The notes: generated from the sequence alone by a model not told the origin. A DNA stretch of 64,000 nt from Allohahella sp002354735 (GCF_047946665.1 NZ_CP172312.1:2232001-2296000); one strand, 5' to 3'; counted from the stretch's first letter, positions 1-8,272 are shown. Numbers and translations: made by a program.

Positions 1-482
1 CTTGAAAGAGTGATCATCCGGCCATGGTCCTTACCCCGGTCGTCACAGACCGCGAAGGTCATGGCCGCGTTCTTCGCCAGCATGCCGTTGGGTCGGAATG
101 GAATACGGCTCGCTGCAGAGCTGTCAGACTTGATTTGGACATCGCCATCGAAAGGGTCTCGATCGCGCAGAAGCTGATCAGTTGCTGCCGCGAAGGTCGT
201 GTCACCGTCGCTCTTGTTGCTGGCATCTCGATAAATAGTCCAACCGTTGCTCCACACCTGGGAAGCGCTGCCTTTTCTCTCTAGGTTCACTGCCCAGTTG
301 AACCGAATAGCCTCACTGCGGGCATAATTCAGCTGCGACACAAAGGCGTTGGTCGCAGTGGTCAAACGGTTATTCTTGATCATCGTCTGGAAAGACGGCA
401 CGCCGACGGTCAGCAGAATAGCTGAGATAGCCAGCACGATCATGAGCTCAAGTAGCGTGAAACCCTGTTGTCTCGACGTCAT
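1..482 (-). CDS. GspH/FimT-family minor pseudopilin (FimU-like), C-terminus beyond window
   Basis: Reading leftward from an ATG at 482, the frame stays open to the window edge (about 160 codons, 3' truncated). The protein begins with a short basic leader and the type III prepilin signature QGFTLLELMIVLAIS: cleavage is expected after the Gly, leaving N-terminal Phe, with Glu at mature position 5 and a long hydrophobic N-terminal helix. After it comes a typical GspH/FimT globular part with RSEAIRF and a late VCDDRG segment. Such proteins are minor pilins that prime type IV pilus assembly. FimU, FimT and GspH cannot be separated without the following genes, but paired AlgR-like boxes upstream favour the fimU-pilVWXY1Y2E type of operon. 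Recognition of the fold is firm; the subtype is inferred. Confidence 0.85.
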   Translation of the reverse strand, partial: MTSRQQGFTLLELMIVLAISAILLTVGVPSFQTMIKNNRLTTATNAFVSQLNYARSEAIRFNWAVNLERKGSASQVWSNGWTIYRDASNKSDGDTTFAAATDQLLRDRDPFDGDVQIKSDSSAASRIPFRPNGMLAKNAAMTFAVCDDRGKDHGRMITLS

Positions 483-505
483 AGGACGTAGCCCCGATAT
501 GTTTA

Positions 506-534
506 TATATCAGGAAGCCTAGTCTTCCGATCAA
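506..534 (-). promoter_or_regulatory. Candidate promoter of the minor-pilin gene
   Basis: On the minus strand TTGATC (534-529) is followed after 17 bases by GATATA (511-506), within an AT-rich stretch about 25 bases upstream of the pilin ATG. This is a plausible but imperfect sigma70 promoter; an overlapping TATATA/TATAAA could also serve as -10. It lies between the gene and the AlgR-like repeats, where an activator-dependent promoter would be expected. Confidence 0.45.
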
Positions 535-551
535 CTTCTAACCACAGGCAT

Positions 552-584
552 CCGACGAACGGCAGGATTAAGCCGACGAACGGT
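552..584 (-). promoter_or_regulatory. Paired AlgR-like binding sites upstream of the pilin operon
   Basis: The 11-mer CCGTTCGTCGG occurs twice on the minus strand, at 583-573 and 562-552, spaced exactly 21 bp start to start (two helical turns). It contains CCGTTCGTC, the known core of AlgR sites in Pseudomonas aeruginosa, and the distal copy is preceded by A, giving ACCGTTCGTC. AlgR is known to activate fimU-pilVWXY1Y2E in that species. The repeats lie 70-100 bp upstream of the FimU-like ATG at 482 and just upstream of the candidate -35. Confidence 0.65.
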
Positions 585-640
585 TGAGAAGGGCCTAACC
601 AGGAGGTACTGGACGATAAAACTGAGAAACAGTTAACAGT

Positions 641-2194
641 TTACGAAAGCTGCTTGACCTTTTCGAGATCCACCAGAAATGCATCGTAAGCCGACTGCTT
701 GGCTCGTGCAGGGATTCGCAGAAGATAGGATGGATGGACGGTCGAAAGCACCTGCCTGCCCCCATGACTGATCCAGCGCCCCCGAACATCCTGGAGACGG
801 GTCTTACTACCTAGCACGCGTTGAGTGGCCGTTGCGCCGAGACAGAGAATGTACTCGGGATTAACCAGATCCACCTCAGCATCCAACCAGCCTGAACAAG
901 CCGAAATCTCCCTTGCGGAGGGGCTGGCATGCAGACGGCGCTTGCCACTCGGCTTCCATTTGAAGTGCTTGACGGTATTGGTCAGGTAACATTTATCAAG
1001 ATCTAGCCCCACCTCTTCCAGCGCGCCTCTCAGGAGTTTTCCCGCGGGCCCTACGAAAGGCTCGCCCTGCAGATCCTCCATGTCACCTGGCTGTTCGCCT
1101 ATGATCATCAGCTTCGCATTGCTGGCACCGCTACCGAAAACGGCCTGCGTTGCATCTTTAAAGAGCGGGCAGGCACTGCAGCCTTGGGCCATATCACGCA
1201 ACTGCTCGATCGAGCTGGCTTTCTGAATGGCTTCGGAATTATGAGTATCGATAATCTTCAGCGGCTCCCGCGCGGTTACTTTGTGCCTGAGCTGATCCTG
1301 TGTGGCTCTAATCGACGAAGATCGCTTACGAAGCTCGTCCGAATCCAGCATATCCGCACTCAACATGGCATCTACTGTTTCATCCGAGCCACTGACCAGC
1401 GAAGAAATCAACGCTGCTTCAGGCATGTTTTTCCAATAATGCTTCGGCATCTCACTTTGCATCAGGGCTACATTGGTTCTGGCCGGATTGAAGGTCTTCG
1501 CGTAGTAGGTCAGCCACATGGCCTCGAAATCGTCCTCCGCGCGCGTCAGCGCATCTTTTACTGGAGATTGCCTTTCGGCTGACTCAAACCGCACCCTCCC
1601 CTCATCGTGGTGAGCGATGCCGTCCGGCGTAAAAATGCTCCAGCGCATATTCGGAAAACGTCGAGCAAAGAATGGCGCGGTAAGTGGTAAAACCGGATGT
1701 AAAGGCTCAAACCAGGCAGTCCAGCGCGCATGGCCGAGCTGCGGATCCAGAGCGCCCTTACCATCCTCCGGGAGGCCGGGGAATTCAGCGAATTGAGGAC
1801 CTTCAGGCGGATCAAGTCGAAGCGGTGTGAACCGCAGAAAGGCTTTCATTTTATGGGCGGCTCGGTGTACGACCTGAGCACGTCTTCGAAGATCATGGAC
1901 ATCAGGATCGATGGTGAACGCCAACAAATCGCGCTCACCGTGCACAAGCCTCCACAGCACTCGATACAGGAGCGCCCAGTTATCAGTGGAGCGATGGCAG
2001 GCAACTTTCTCTGCCACACTCAAAAAGCTGGCCGGCACGGTTGCACGAGTTTCATTGGCTGGCGTTAAAGGCAAGCTGTCCCAAAGCGATGGCTGGTGAG
2101 CATCTTCCCAATTCACAGCTTCCGGCGGCACCTGCGCGTTCAGCAATTCCCGAGAGCGATCCCTCCACTGTCTGAAAGTTGAAATGCCAGTCAT
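641..2194 (-). CDS. UdgX-type uracil-DNA glycosylase fused to N-terminal DUF4130 domain
   Basis: A 517-residue two-part protein. The N-terminal half (about 1-245) matches the DUF4130/TIGR03915 family linked to a radical SAM partner, with the segment VHRAAHKMKAFLRF. From about residue 327 comes a family 4/UdgX-type uracil-DNA glycosylase: CSACPLF (CxxC, iron-sulfur ligands), GEQPGDMEDLQGEPFVGPAGK (about 366-386), KRRLH (about 418-422) and HPSY (about 487-490). KRRxH is diagnostic of UdgX, whose His becomes covalently attached to the abasic sugar after uracil removal. The expected role is therefore suicide capture of uracil sites in DNA. It lies 46 bp downstream of the radical SAM gene on the same strand and probably shares its SOS-controlled transcript. 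Whether the DUF4130 part is catalytic is unknown. Confidence 0.9.
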   Translation of the reverse strand: MTGISTFRQWRDRSRELLNAQVPPEAVNWEDAHQPSLWDSLPLTPANETRATVPASFLSVAEKVACHRSTDNWALLYRVLWRLVHGERDLLAFTIDPDVHDLRRRAQVVHRAAHKMKAFLRFTPLRLDPPEGPQFAEFPGLPEDGKGALDPQLGHARWTAWFEPLHPVLPLTAPFFARRFPNMRWSIFTPDGIAHHDEGRVRFESAERQSPVKDALTRAEDDFEAMWLTYYAKTFNPARTNVALMQSEMPKHYWKNMPEAALISSLVSGSDETVDAMLSADMLDSDELRKRSSSIRATQDQLRHKVTAREPLKIIDTHNSEAIQKASSIEQLRDMAQGCSACPLFKDATQAVFGSGASNAKLMIIGEQPGDMEDLQGEPFVGPAGKLLRGALEEVGLDLDKCYLTNTVKHFKWKPSGKRRLHASPSAREISACSGWLDAEVDLVNPEYILCLGATATQRVLGSKTRLQDVRGRWISHGGRQVLSTVHPSYLLRIPARAKQSAYDAFLVDLEKVKQLS

Positions 2195-2240
2195 GGATAA
2201 GCCTGTTTTGTGAAGACGCTAAGGCGAGAAAACTGAGAAA

Positions 2241-3536
2241 TCAGCCAAAAAGGGCTAATTGCTCGCCCACGCCATTCAAGCCTGGAAGTGTCATAGATGC
2301 TTGTTGAGCGGGCGGCAAGAACAGGGCCTTGAGTGTCAGCGAGTCAACAAGCGACGAGGCGGGCCAATAATCCTGAGCGATGATGAAAGGTTGCACCTTT
2401 TTAAGCGACACCCGCATCTTCGCCAGATCGTTCAGACGCAGTGCATGAAAACGACGGTTCGTCAGAATGCGGTCTACTGATCGAGAACCGATGCCAGGTA
2501 TGCGTAACAGCCAATATTGTGAGGCACGATTGATATCTATGGGGAAGTGTTGCCGATTTCTCAGCGCCCATGACAGCTTCGGGTCAATATCCAGCTCCAA
2601 CTCCCCCGACTCCGGAGGCACGATTTCCTCAACCCGGAACTGGTAGAACCGCAGGAGCCAGTCGGCTTGATAAAGTCGGTTTTCCCGTACAAGTGGTGGC
2701 GGCTTGATAGGTAGCTGTCGCGAAGCATGAGGAATCGGGCTGAACGCAGAATAGTACACGCGCTTCAAGCCATAGGAATGATAAAGATTTGAGCTGGTTG
2801 CAAGAATATCGCTGTCGTTCGAAGAATCAGCACCGATTATCATCTGCGTGCTCTGCCCTGCAGGAACGAAACGCTCAAGCTTCACTGTGCGAGAACCAGC
2901 GTGCTTTTGTTTCGCGATATTTTCTTCCTTGGTGACATCGCGCTTGAGCCGAACCTTCGCCATGGCAGAACGAATCTGGTGCAGGTCTTTCTCAGGCGCG
3001 AATTGCTGCAGCGAATCTTGCTTGGGTAGTTCAATATTGATACTGAGACGATCAGCGTATTTACCTGCTTCGTCTATCAGATGCTGGGACGCCTCCGGGA
3101 TGGATTTGAGGTGGATATAGCCGTGAAAGCCTTCTTCCTCACGCAGCTTTTTCGCCACCTGGAGTAACTGTTCCATCGTGTAGTCAGCAGACTGGATGAT
3201 GCCAGAACTGAGAAACAGGCCCTCGATGTAATTGCGCTTGTAAAATGAAACGGTAAGCTGAACCACCTCATCGACGGTAAAGCGGGCTCGAGCGACATTG
3301 CTTGAGCTACGATTCACACAATAACTGCATTCGTAGATACAGAAATTCGTAAGCAGGATCTTTAGCAGCGATATACAGCGTCCATCTGGCGTATAGCTAT
3401 GACAAATGCCCATACCTTCGGTGGAGCCGAAACCTTTGCCCTTACCTGCAGCTTTCTTGCCTGCCCCGCTACTTGAACAGGAAACGTCATATTTAGCTGC
3501 ATCGGCTAATATCGCCAGCTTTTGAATCAGCTCCAT
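2241..3536 (-). CDS. Putative DNA modification/repair radical SAM protein with C-terminal HhH
   Basis: Radical SAM enzyme of the UdgX-linked type (TIGR03916-like). The cluster motif is C-IYE-C-SY-C at about residues 66-73. An SAM-barrel follows, and the C-terminal part carries a helix-hairpin-helix, LLRIPGIGSRSVDRIL, typical of DNA-binding repair proteins. The substrate is unknown for the family; genomic association with UdgX/DUF4130 suggests DNA repair or base modification. I chose ATG 3536 (MELIQKLAILADAAKYD, a family-like N-terminus) over an in-frame GTG at 3545. It is first in an operon with the UdgX fusion and has a LexA box 27 bp upstream of the ATG. Family assignment is strong; the reaction is not known. 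Confidence 0.88.
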   Translation of the reverse strand: MELIQKLAILADAAKYDVSCSSSGAGKKAAGKGKGFGSTEGMGICHSYTPDGRCISLLKILLTNFCIYECSYCVNRSSSNVARARFTVDEVVQLTVSFYKRNYIEGLFLSSGIIQSADYTMEQLLQVAKKLREEEGFHGYIHLKSIPEASQHLIDEAGKYADRLSINIELPKQDSLQQFAPEKDLHQIRSAMAKVRLKRDVTKEENIAKQKHAGSRTVKLERFVPAGQSTQMIIGADSSNDSDILATSSNLYHSYGLKRVYYSAFSPIPHASRQLPIKPPPLVRENRLYQADWLLRFYQFRVEEIVPPESGELELDIDPKLSWALRNRQHFPIDINRASQYWLLRIPGIGSRSVDRILTNRRFHALRLNDLAKMRVSLKKVQPFIIAQDYWPASSLVDSLTLKALFLPPAQQASMTLPGLNGVGEQLALFG

Positions 3537-3562
3537 TCCCAGCACCCACTATCACCGCACAC

Positions 3563-3582
3563 TACTGTATCTTTGTACAGTA
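3563..3582 (-). promoter_or_regulatory. SOS (LexA) box upstream of radical SAM-UdgX operon
   Basis: CTGT (3565-3568), eight bases, ACAG (3577-3580), flanked by TA on both sides, giving TACTGT-N8-ACAGTA. This fits the gammaproteobacterial LexA consensus in every conserved position. It ends 27 bp before the ATG of the radical SAM gene at 3536. A TTTACA hexamer lies just upstream on the minus strand (3597-3592), so LexA would cover the promoter spacer and -10 region. The half-site is symmetric, but the plus-strand gene starts 150 bp away, so control of the minus-strand pair is most likely. Confidence 0.85.
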
Positions 3583-3730
3583 TCCGGTAAATGTAAAGCG
3601 CTTATGCGGGAAATCGCGAGAATTGAAAAGTCTTTCAGTCATGAGGGTTCGCTTTCTGATAAACTTCAGCCCACTTGGTAGCCGCACCTCGGAACGGCGC
3701 CACAAGCCCATTTGATCGTAGCCATTGTTC

Positions 3731-4444
3731 ATGACAAACGAAACGACAAGCGCCGAAAAGCCAGCCCACCGCGGTGGCATGCTGCAAAACCTACTGTTCA
3801 ACATCATCATTCCAGTGATCATTCTGTCCAAGTTTAGTGGCGAAGATTCACTTGGACCGATGGTGAGCATTGTGGTCGCTCTGGCCTTCCCTATAGGCTA
3901 CGGCCTGTACGATTACAGCAAATCCCAGAAGACCAACTTTTTCTCTGTGTTGGGTATCGTCAGTGTATTTCTGACCGGCGGTATGAGCCTGTTGAAACTG
4001 GACCCGGAATATATCGCCATCAAAGAAGCGACCATTCCGGCGCTGATTGGTCTGGCAGTCCTGATTTCACAGAAGACCAAGTTTCCGCTGGTGAAGATCT
4101 TTCTGTTCAACGACCAGATCATGCAGGTCGACAAGCTGCACCGAATCCTGGCGGAAAACGGTAAGGAGAAGGAGTTTCAGGGGAAGCTGTGGAACGTAGC
4201 CTCTATTGTTGCAGGCTCATTCTTTCTCTCGGCAGTACTGAATTATATGCTGGCGAAAATCGTCCTTGTCAGTCCGCCTGGCACGTCTGCCTACAGTGAA
4301 GAACTGGGCAAGATGACAGCGCTGAGTTTTCCGGTAATTGCCCTGCCCAGCATGATCGTGCTGATGATCGGTCTGTGGTACCTGATCAAGCAGATCAAGC
4401 TACTGACCGGCCTTAAGCTGGACGACATTCTAAAACAGCATTAG
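3731..4444 (+). CDS. VC0807-like conserved inner-membrane protein
   Basis: About 237 residues with five or six hydrophobic helices (for example LLFNIIIPVIILSKF, MVSIVVALAFPIGYGLYDY, VLGIVSVFLTGGMSLL) and a cytoplasmic loop around residues 130-155. The pattern, with SQKTKFPLVKIFLFN in the middle, resembles the VC0807 family of uncharacterised membrane proteins. An in-frame TTG at 3725 exists, but ATG 3731 is the natural start; no good ribosome binding site is seen. It converges on ruvC with only 23 bp between stops. No function can be assigned. Confidence 0.7.
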   Translation: MTNETTSAEKPAHRGGMLQNLLFNIIIPVIILSKFSGEDSLGPMVSIVVALAFPIGYGLYDYSKSQKTNFFSVLGIVSVFLTGGMSLLKLDPEYIAIKEATIPALIGLAVLISQKTKFPLVKIFLFNDQIMQVDKLHRILAENGKEKEFQGKLWNVASIVAGSFFLSAVLNYMLAKIVLVSPPGTSAYSEELGKMTALSFPVIALPSMIVLMIGLWYLIKQIKLLTGLKLDDILKQH

Positions 4445-4467
4445 GTTCGATCAGGGCAGCTGCCGAA

Positions 4468-4995
4468 CTAACGCAGCCGGCCCCGGACGAAACTGCTGAC
4501 GCGCTCGCTGTTGGTCCGCAAGACGTTCAGGCTGTGGGTCGTGTGCATGTGGCAGATCGCGATCGACAGTGCGTCAGCCGCATCGGCCTGAGGTGTGGCG
4601 TCAAGTCTTAGTACTGCCTGAACCATGTGCTGCATCTGTTCCTTGGTCGCAGCACCCGTGCCAGTCATTGCCTGCTTCACCTTGGTCGCAGAATACTCAC
4701 CAACCTCAAGTCCAGCCTCAGCCATTGCAAGAATAGCCGCGCCCCTGGCCTGCCCCAGTTTAAGCGCACTATCCGCATTTTTGGCCATGAAGACTTTTTC
4801 GATCGCAGCCGTTTCCGGCCGATACATCTCGATGACCTGAGCCACTGAGCGGAACACGCACTGCAGGCGCTCCGCCAGCGTGTCACCCTGCACTCTTATG
4901 CAACCACTCGCGACATACACCGGCTTATTATGCTGAGCCTGAACCAGGCCATAGCCAGTGATGCGCGAGCCGGGATCGATCCCGAGGATAATCAC
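4468..4995 (-). CDS. ruvC: Crossover junction endodeoxyribonuclease RuvC
   Basis: Full-length RuvC (175 residues), which cuts Holliday junctions during recombinational repair. The four catalytic acids fall at the same numbers as in the E. coli enzyme: Asp7 (GIDPGS), Glu66 (AAIEKVF), Asp138 and Asp141 (ADAADAL). It starts 12 bp after aspS and is probably co-transcribed with it. The usual partners yebC between aspS and ruvC, and ruvA-ruvB downstream, are absent here: the next gene is a convergent membrane protein. RuvAB must be encoded elsewhere. No LexA box is visible at aspS-ruvC. Confidence 0.97.
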   Translation of the reverse strand: MIILGIDPGSRITGYGLVQAQHNKPVYVASGCIRVQGDTLAERLQCVFRSVAQVIEMYRPETAAIEKVFMAKNADSALKLGQARGAAILAMAEAGLEVGEYSATKVKQAMTGTGAATKEQMQHMVQAVLRLDATPQADAADALSIAICHMHTTHSLNVLRTNSERVSSFVRGRLR

Positions 4996-5007
4996 CTTAC
5001 GCGACTA

Positions 5008-6798
5008 CTAGGCGCCGGGGACTTCTTTCGCACGCAGACGAATTGAAAGCTCCTTGAGATGGCGATCTTCTACTTTGCCTGGCGCCTGAGTCAGCACACA
5101 CATCGCACTCTGGGTCTTCGGAAATGCAATGACCTCGCGAATGGACTGCGCACCTGTCATCAGCATAACCAGGCGATCCAGACCGAAGGCCAAGCCACCG
5201 TGCGGGGGTGCACCGTACTTCAATGCGTCCAGCAGGAAGCCAAACTTGTCGGCAGCTTCTTCCTCGCCAATACCAAGAATCTCGAGAACCTTCTGCTGCA
5301 TGGCGCGGTCGTGGATACGGATCGAACCACCACCGAGCTCTGTGCCGTTCAGCACCATATCGTAAGCTCGGCTCAGTGCAGTGCCCGGGCTCTCGGCCAG
5401 CATCTCTGGTGAGCAGGACGGTGCGGTGAATGGGTGATGCAGTGGTGTCCAGGCGCCTTTGTCGGTCTTTTCAAACATCGGGAAGTCAACGACCCAGCAT
5501 GGCGCCCAAGGCTTGGTGTACAGGTTTCTGTCCTGACCGATCTTCACACGCAGTGCACCGAGTGCTTCATTCACGACGGTAGACTTGTCAGCACCGAAGA
5601 AGATCAGATCGCCATTTTCCGCGCCGGTTCGGCTAAGAATTTCGCTGATGGCGGCTTCCGGAATGTGCTTAACGATTGGTGACTGCAAGCCTTCAGCACC
5701 GGCAGACTTGTCGTTGACCTTTATATAGGCCAGACCACGGGCGCCGTAAATGCCGACGAACTTGGTGTAGTCGTCGATCTGCTTGCGAGACAGCTCGTTG
5801 CCGGCGGGAATCTTCAGCGCAGCGACCCTACCCTCAGGATCGTTGGCTGGACCAGAAAACACCTTGAACTCGGCATCCTTGAGCAGATCAGCAACATCGA
5901 CCAGCTCCAGCGGGATCCGCAGATCAGGCTTGTCGCTACCATAACGCTGCATGGCTTCGGCATACGGCATACGCGGGAACTCGCCGAGATCAACACCGAG
6001 CACGGTCTTGAACAGGTCGACGATCATCGCCTGGGTCAGCTCGATGATTTCGAGCTCGTTCATGAACGAGGTTTCGATATCGACCTGGGTAAATTCGGGT
6101 TGACGATCCGCCCGAAGGTCTTCGTCACGGAAGCACTTGGCAATCTGGTAATAGCGATCCACACCCGACATCATCAGCAGCTGCTTGAATAGCTGTGGAC
6201 TCTGGGGGAGTGCAAAGAAGCTGCCCGGATGCGTTCGACTTGGTACCAGATAGTCACGTGCACCTTCCGGGGTAGCTCGCGTGAGTATCGGCGTCTCGAC
6301 GTCGATAAAGCCTTGCTGATCCAGAAAGTTACGAATGAAAGTGGCGACCTTGGAGCGCAGGCGGAGCTTGTCCAGCATTTCCGGACGGCGAAGATCCAGG
6401 TAGCGATATTTGAGACGGACTTCCTCGCCCACATCGACGTAATCGTCGAGCGGGAATGGCGGCGTCTGCGCCGAGCTCAGCAATTCGACGTTCTTGGCGA
6501 GCACTTCGACCCGGCCGGTGGACATCTCTTTGTTCTCTGTACCGGCAGGTCGAGTACGCACACGCCCAGTGATCGCCAGCACGTATTCGCTTCGTACCTT
6601 TTCAGCAAGTGAGAAGGCTTCGGCAGTGTCTGGGTCGACTACGATCTGAGCTATGCCGTCTCGATCACGGAGATCTAGGAAGATAACGCCGCCGTGGTCG
6701 CGCCTGCGGTGAACCCAGCCGCAAAGGGTGACAGTTTCGTCGACGTTGGACTCGGATATGGCACCACAGTAGTGACTGCGGCTGAATTGACTTTGCAT
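5008..6798 (-). CDS. aspS: Aspartyl-tRNA synthetase
   Basis: A 596-residue bacterial-type class II synthetase that charges tRNA-Asp. The N-terminal OB anticodon-binding domain (about 1-110, VTLCGWVHRRRDHGGVIFLDLRD) is followed by motif 2 (FRDEDLRADRQPEFTQVD, about 216-233), the bacterial insertion (about 280-415) and motif 3 (GLAFGLDRLVMLM, about 530-542). The ATG at 6798 fits the standard N-terminus MQSQFSRSHYCGAI. It is first in a pair with ruvC. The sequence does not let me decide by eye whether it is discriminating or also charges tRNA-Asn. Confidence 0.97.
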   Translation of the reverse strand: MQSQFSRSHYCGAISESNVDETVTLCGWVHRRRDHGGVIFLDLRDRDGIAQIVVDPDTAEAFSLAEKVRSEYVLAITGRVRTRPAGTENKEMSTGRVEVLAKNVELLSSAQTPPFPLDDYVDVGEEVRLKYRYLDLRRPEMLDKLRLRSKVATFIRNFLDQQGFIDVETPILTRATPEGARDYLVPSRTHPGSFFALPQSPQLFKQLLMMSGVDRYYQIAKCFRDEDLRADRQPEFTQVDIETSFMNELEIIELTQAMIVDLFKTVLGVDLGEFPRMPYAEAMQRYGSDKPDLRIPLELVDVADLLKDAEFKVFSGPANDPEGRVAALKIPAGNELSRKQIDDYTKFVGIYGARGLAYIKVNDKSAGAEGLQSPIVKHIPEAAISEILSRTGAENGDLIFFGADKSTVVNEALGALRVKIGQDRNLYTKPWAPCWVVDFPMFEKTDKGAWTPLHHPFTAPSCSPEMLAESPGTALSRAYDMVLNGTELGGGSIRIHDRAMQQKVLEILGIGEEEAADKFGFLLDALKYGAPPHGGLAFGLDRLVMLMTGAQSIREVIAFPKTQSAMCVLTQAPGKVEDRHLKELSIRLRAKEVPGA

Positions 6799-6944
6799 TG
6801 GAATTTCCCGTTCGCAGGCGCCGTTAAAAAGCGTGCTAGTATAAACGCTCCATACGCCAATTGCAGTCCTGAGTTTGGAATTCGCGCTAGCTCGACCCTA
6901 GAATGAATGGAATAAGAACAATAAGCCCTGAATTGGAGCTCAAC

Positions 6945-7889
6945 ATGCAAAAACCGCTGATCGTTCTTCTACCTGGCCTGTTCATGCCTGTGAGCAGCTG
7001 GAGTCGGGAGACCCTTCGCAACCTGCGGCAATTTGGTGACTGCGTTACGCTCTCACTGCCCGGTCATTATCCCCAGCCGGCGCTACAGGAAGACCAGCAC
7101 TATGACAAGGCGCTCGTTCTTGAATCGATCGACCGTCAGCTCGCCGAGCATCTGGAACCTGAGCAGCTGGCGAGTCGGCCCGTCGTCCTCTTCGGTCATT
7201 CTACTGGCGCGCTTACCGCGCTCTATTATGCCAGTCAGCGGCAGTCGATCATTTCGGCCGTTATCAGCATCGGCGGTACTGTTGATGGACGCGAAGAGGA
7301 AAACGTCTACTACTGGAATCAACTCGGCACGCGCTATCTGGGCAAGTTTGGCCTGCTGCTGACCAACTTCTCGACCAGCATTGGCACCAGGTACGCAAGC
7401 ACTCATCGGCTCGTCATGAAAGCTGCCTTCCACAATCCCGACAAGGTTTTGGCGGACGATGACTTCGAAACCGCGATGGCTGATTACATCCCGGATCTGA
7501 AGAAATTCGACACCTCCACAGCCGGCCGAATTCTGCGAGACCTCTATCACTTTGATGCCAAGGCGGAGCTCAAGCGATTGCACCGGCCGGTGTGGGTTTG
7601 TGCAGGTGAGGAAGATGACTTTGTTCCTGAGCGCCGCACACGGCAACTCGTGGAGACACTACCTGATGCGACGCTGGATCTGATCCCAGATACCGGGCAT
7701 TTGCCCTTCGTCGAAGAAACTCAGCGTTTCTTTCGGCTGATGCGGGTCTTCATGCAGCAGGCTGGATTAGCTGAATGGGCCGAGAGTCAGCCCTCGCTGT
7801 CGATGAAAGAGTCTGCGGGATCAACGGCATCAAGAGACAGAGCTGCCCTGAGATCACGAACCCGCAAGTTCAGTGCGTCGGGCTCATAG
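6945..7889 (+). CDS. Alpha/beta hydrolase of unknown substrate
   Basis: About 314 residues with the alpha/beta hydrolase fold: oxyanion-hole region LLPGLFMP, nucleophile elbow GHSTG (Ser at about 86), acid in EEDDFVPERR and catalytic His in DTGHLPFVEE. There is no signal peptide, so it is cytoplasmic. ATG 6945 is preceded by GGAG at a good distance; an upstream in-frame ATG at 6903 has no such support. The last ~35 residues (after AEWAESQ) are low-complexity and overlap the convergent HIT gene by about 103 bp, suggesting read-through of an older stop. The substrate cannot be inferred from context. Confidence 0.85.
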   Translation: MQKPLIVLLPGLFMPVSSWSRETLRNLRQFGDCVTLSLPGHYPQPALQEDQHYDKALVLESIDRQLAEHLEPEQLASRPVVLFGHSTGALTALYYASQRQSIISAVISIGGTVDGREEENVYYWNQLGTRYLGKFGLLLTNFSTSIGTRYASTHRLVMKAAFHNPDKVLADDDFETAMADYIPDLKKFDTSTAGRILRDLYHFDAKAELKRLHRPVWVCAGEEDDFVPERRTRQLVETLPDATLDLIPDTGHLPFVEETQRFFRLMRVFMQQAGLAEWAESQPSLSMKESAGSTASRDRAALRSRTRKFSASGS

Positions 7890-8260
7890 GGCTTCGGCGG
7901 GAAACGACCCCATACCGGCCCCGGCCAGGCCTGATCGTGACTGAAGCGCACGATGTGATGAATATGCAGCTGCGGAACGACGTTCCCCAGCGCAGCAATA
8001 TTCATCTTCTCACCCGAGAACAGATCCATCATCACCGTCGCCAGCAGACATGAGCTGTCGTTGATCGATGCACGCTGGATACGCGTGAGCTCGTGCAGTT
8101 CACGAGCATCGGCGACAAGCGGAATCAGCAGGCACCAAGGATAGGCCGCATCGTTCATCAGCCTGATTTCACAAATGCCCAACCTGCCGACAAAGACCGA
8201 ATCGCGCTCGATACGATGATCGAGCTCGAATCCATCCGCTGCAATGACTTCTGCAGACAT
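7787..8260 (-). CDS. HIT-family nucleotide-binding/hydrolase protein
   Basis: A 157-residue histidine-triad protein. The N-terminal strand-helix pattern and PWCLLIPLV, followed by QLHIHHIVRF near residue 100, match the HIT active site (HxHxH type, here HIHH). HIT proteins hydrolyse or transfer nucleotide phosphoramidates and related compounds; the substrate is not predictable. It lies 12 bp after ugd and is probably last in the galE-ugd transcript. Its C-terminal 34 codons overlap, in the opposite sense, the end of the alpha/beta hydrolase gene. Confidence 0.85.
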   Translation of the reverse strand: MSAEVIAADGFELDHRIERDSVFVGRLGICEIRLMNDAAYPWCLLIPLVADARELHELTRIQRASINDSSCLLATVMMDLFSGEKMNIAALGNVVPQLHIHHIVRFSHDQAWPGPVWGRFPPKPYEPDALNLRVRDLRAALSLDAVDPADSFIDSEG

Positions 8261-8272
8261 GCTCAGCTGTCC

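Noticed and set aside
3595..3724. Second regulatory role of the LexA box for the VC0807-like gene
   Set aside because: The box is about 150 bp from that gene's start, too far for normal repression.
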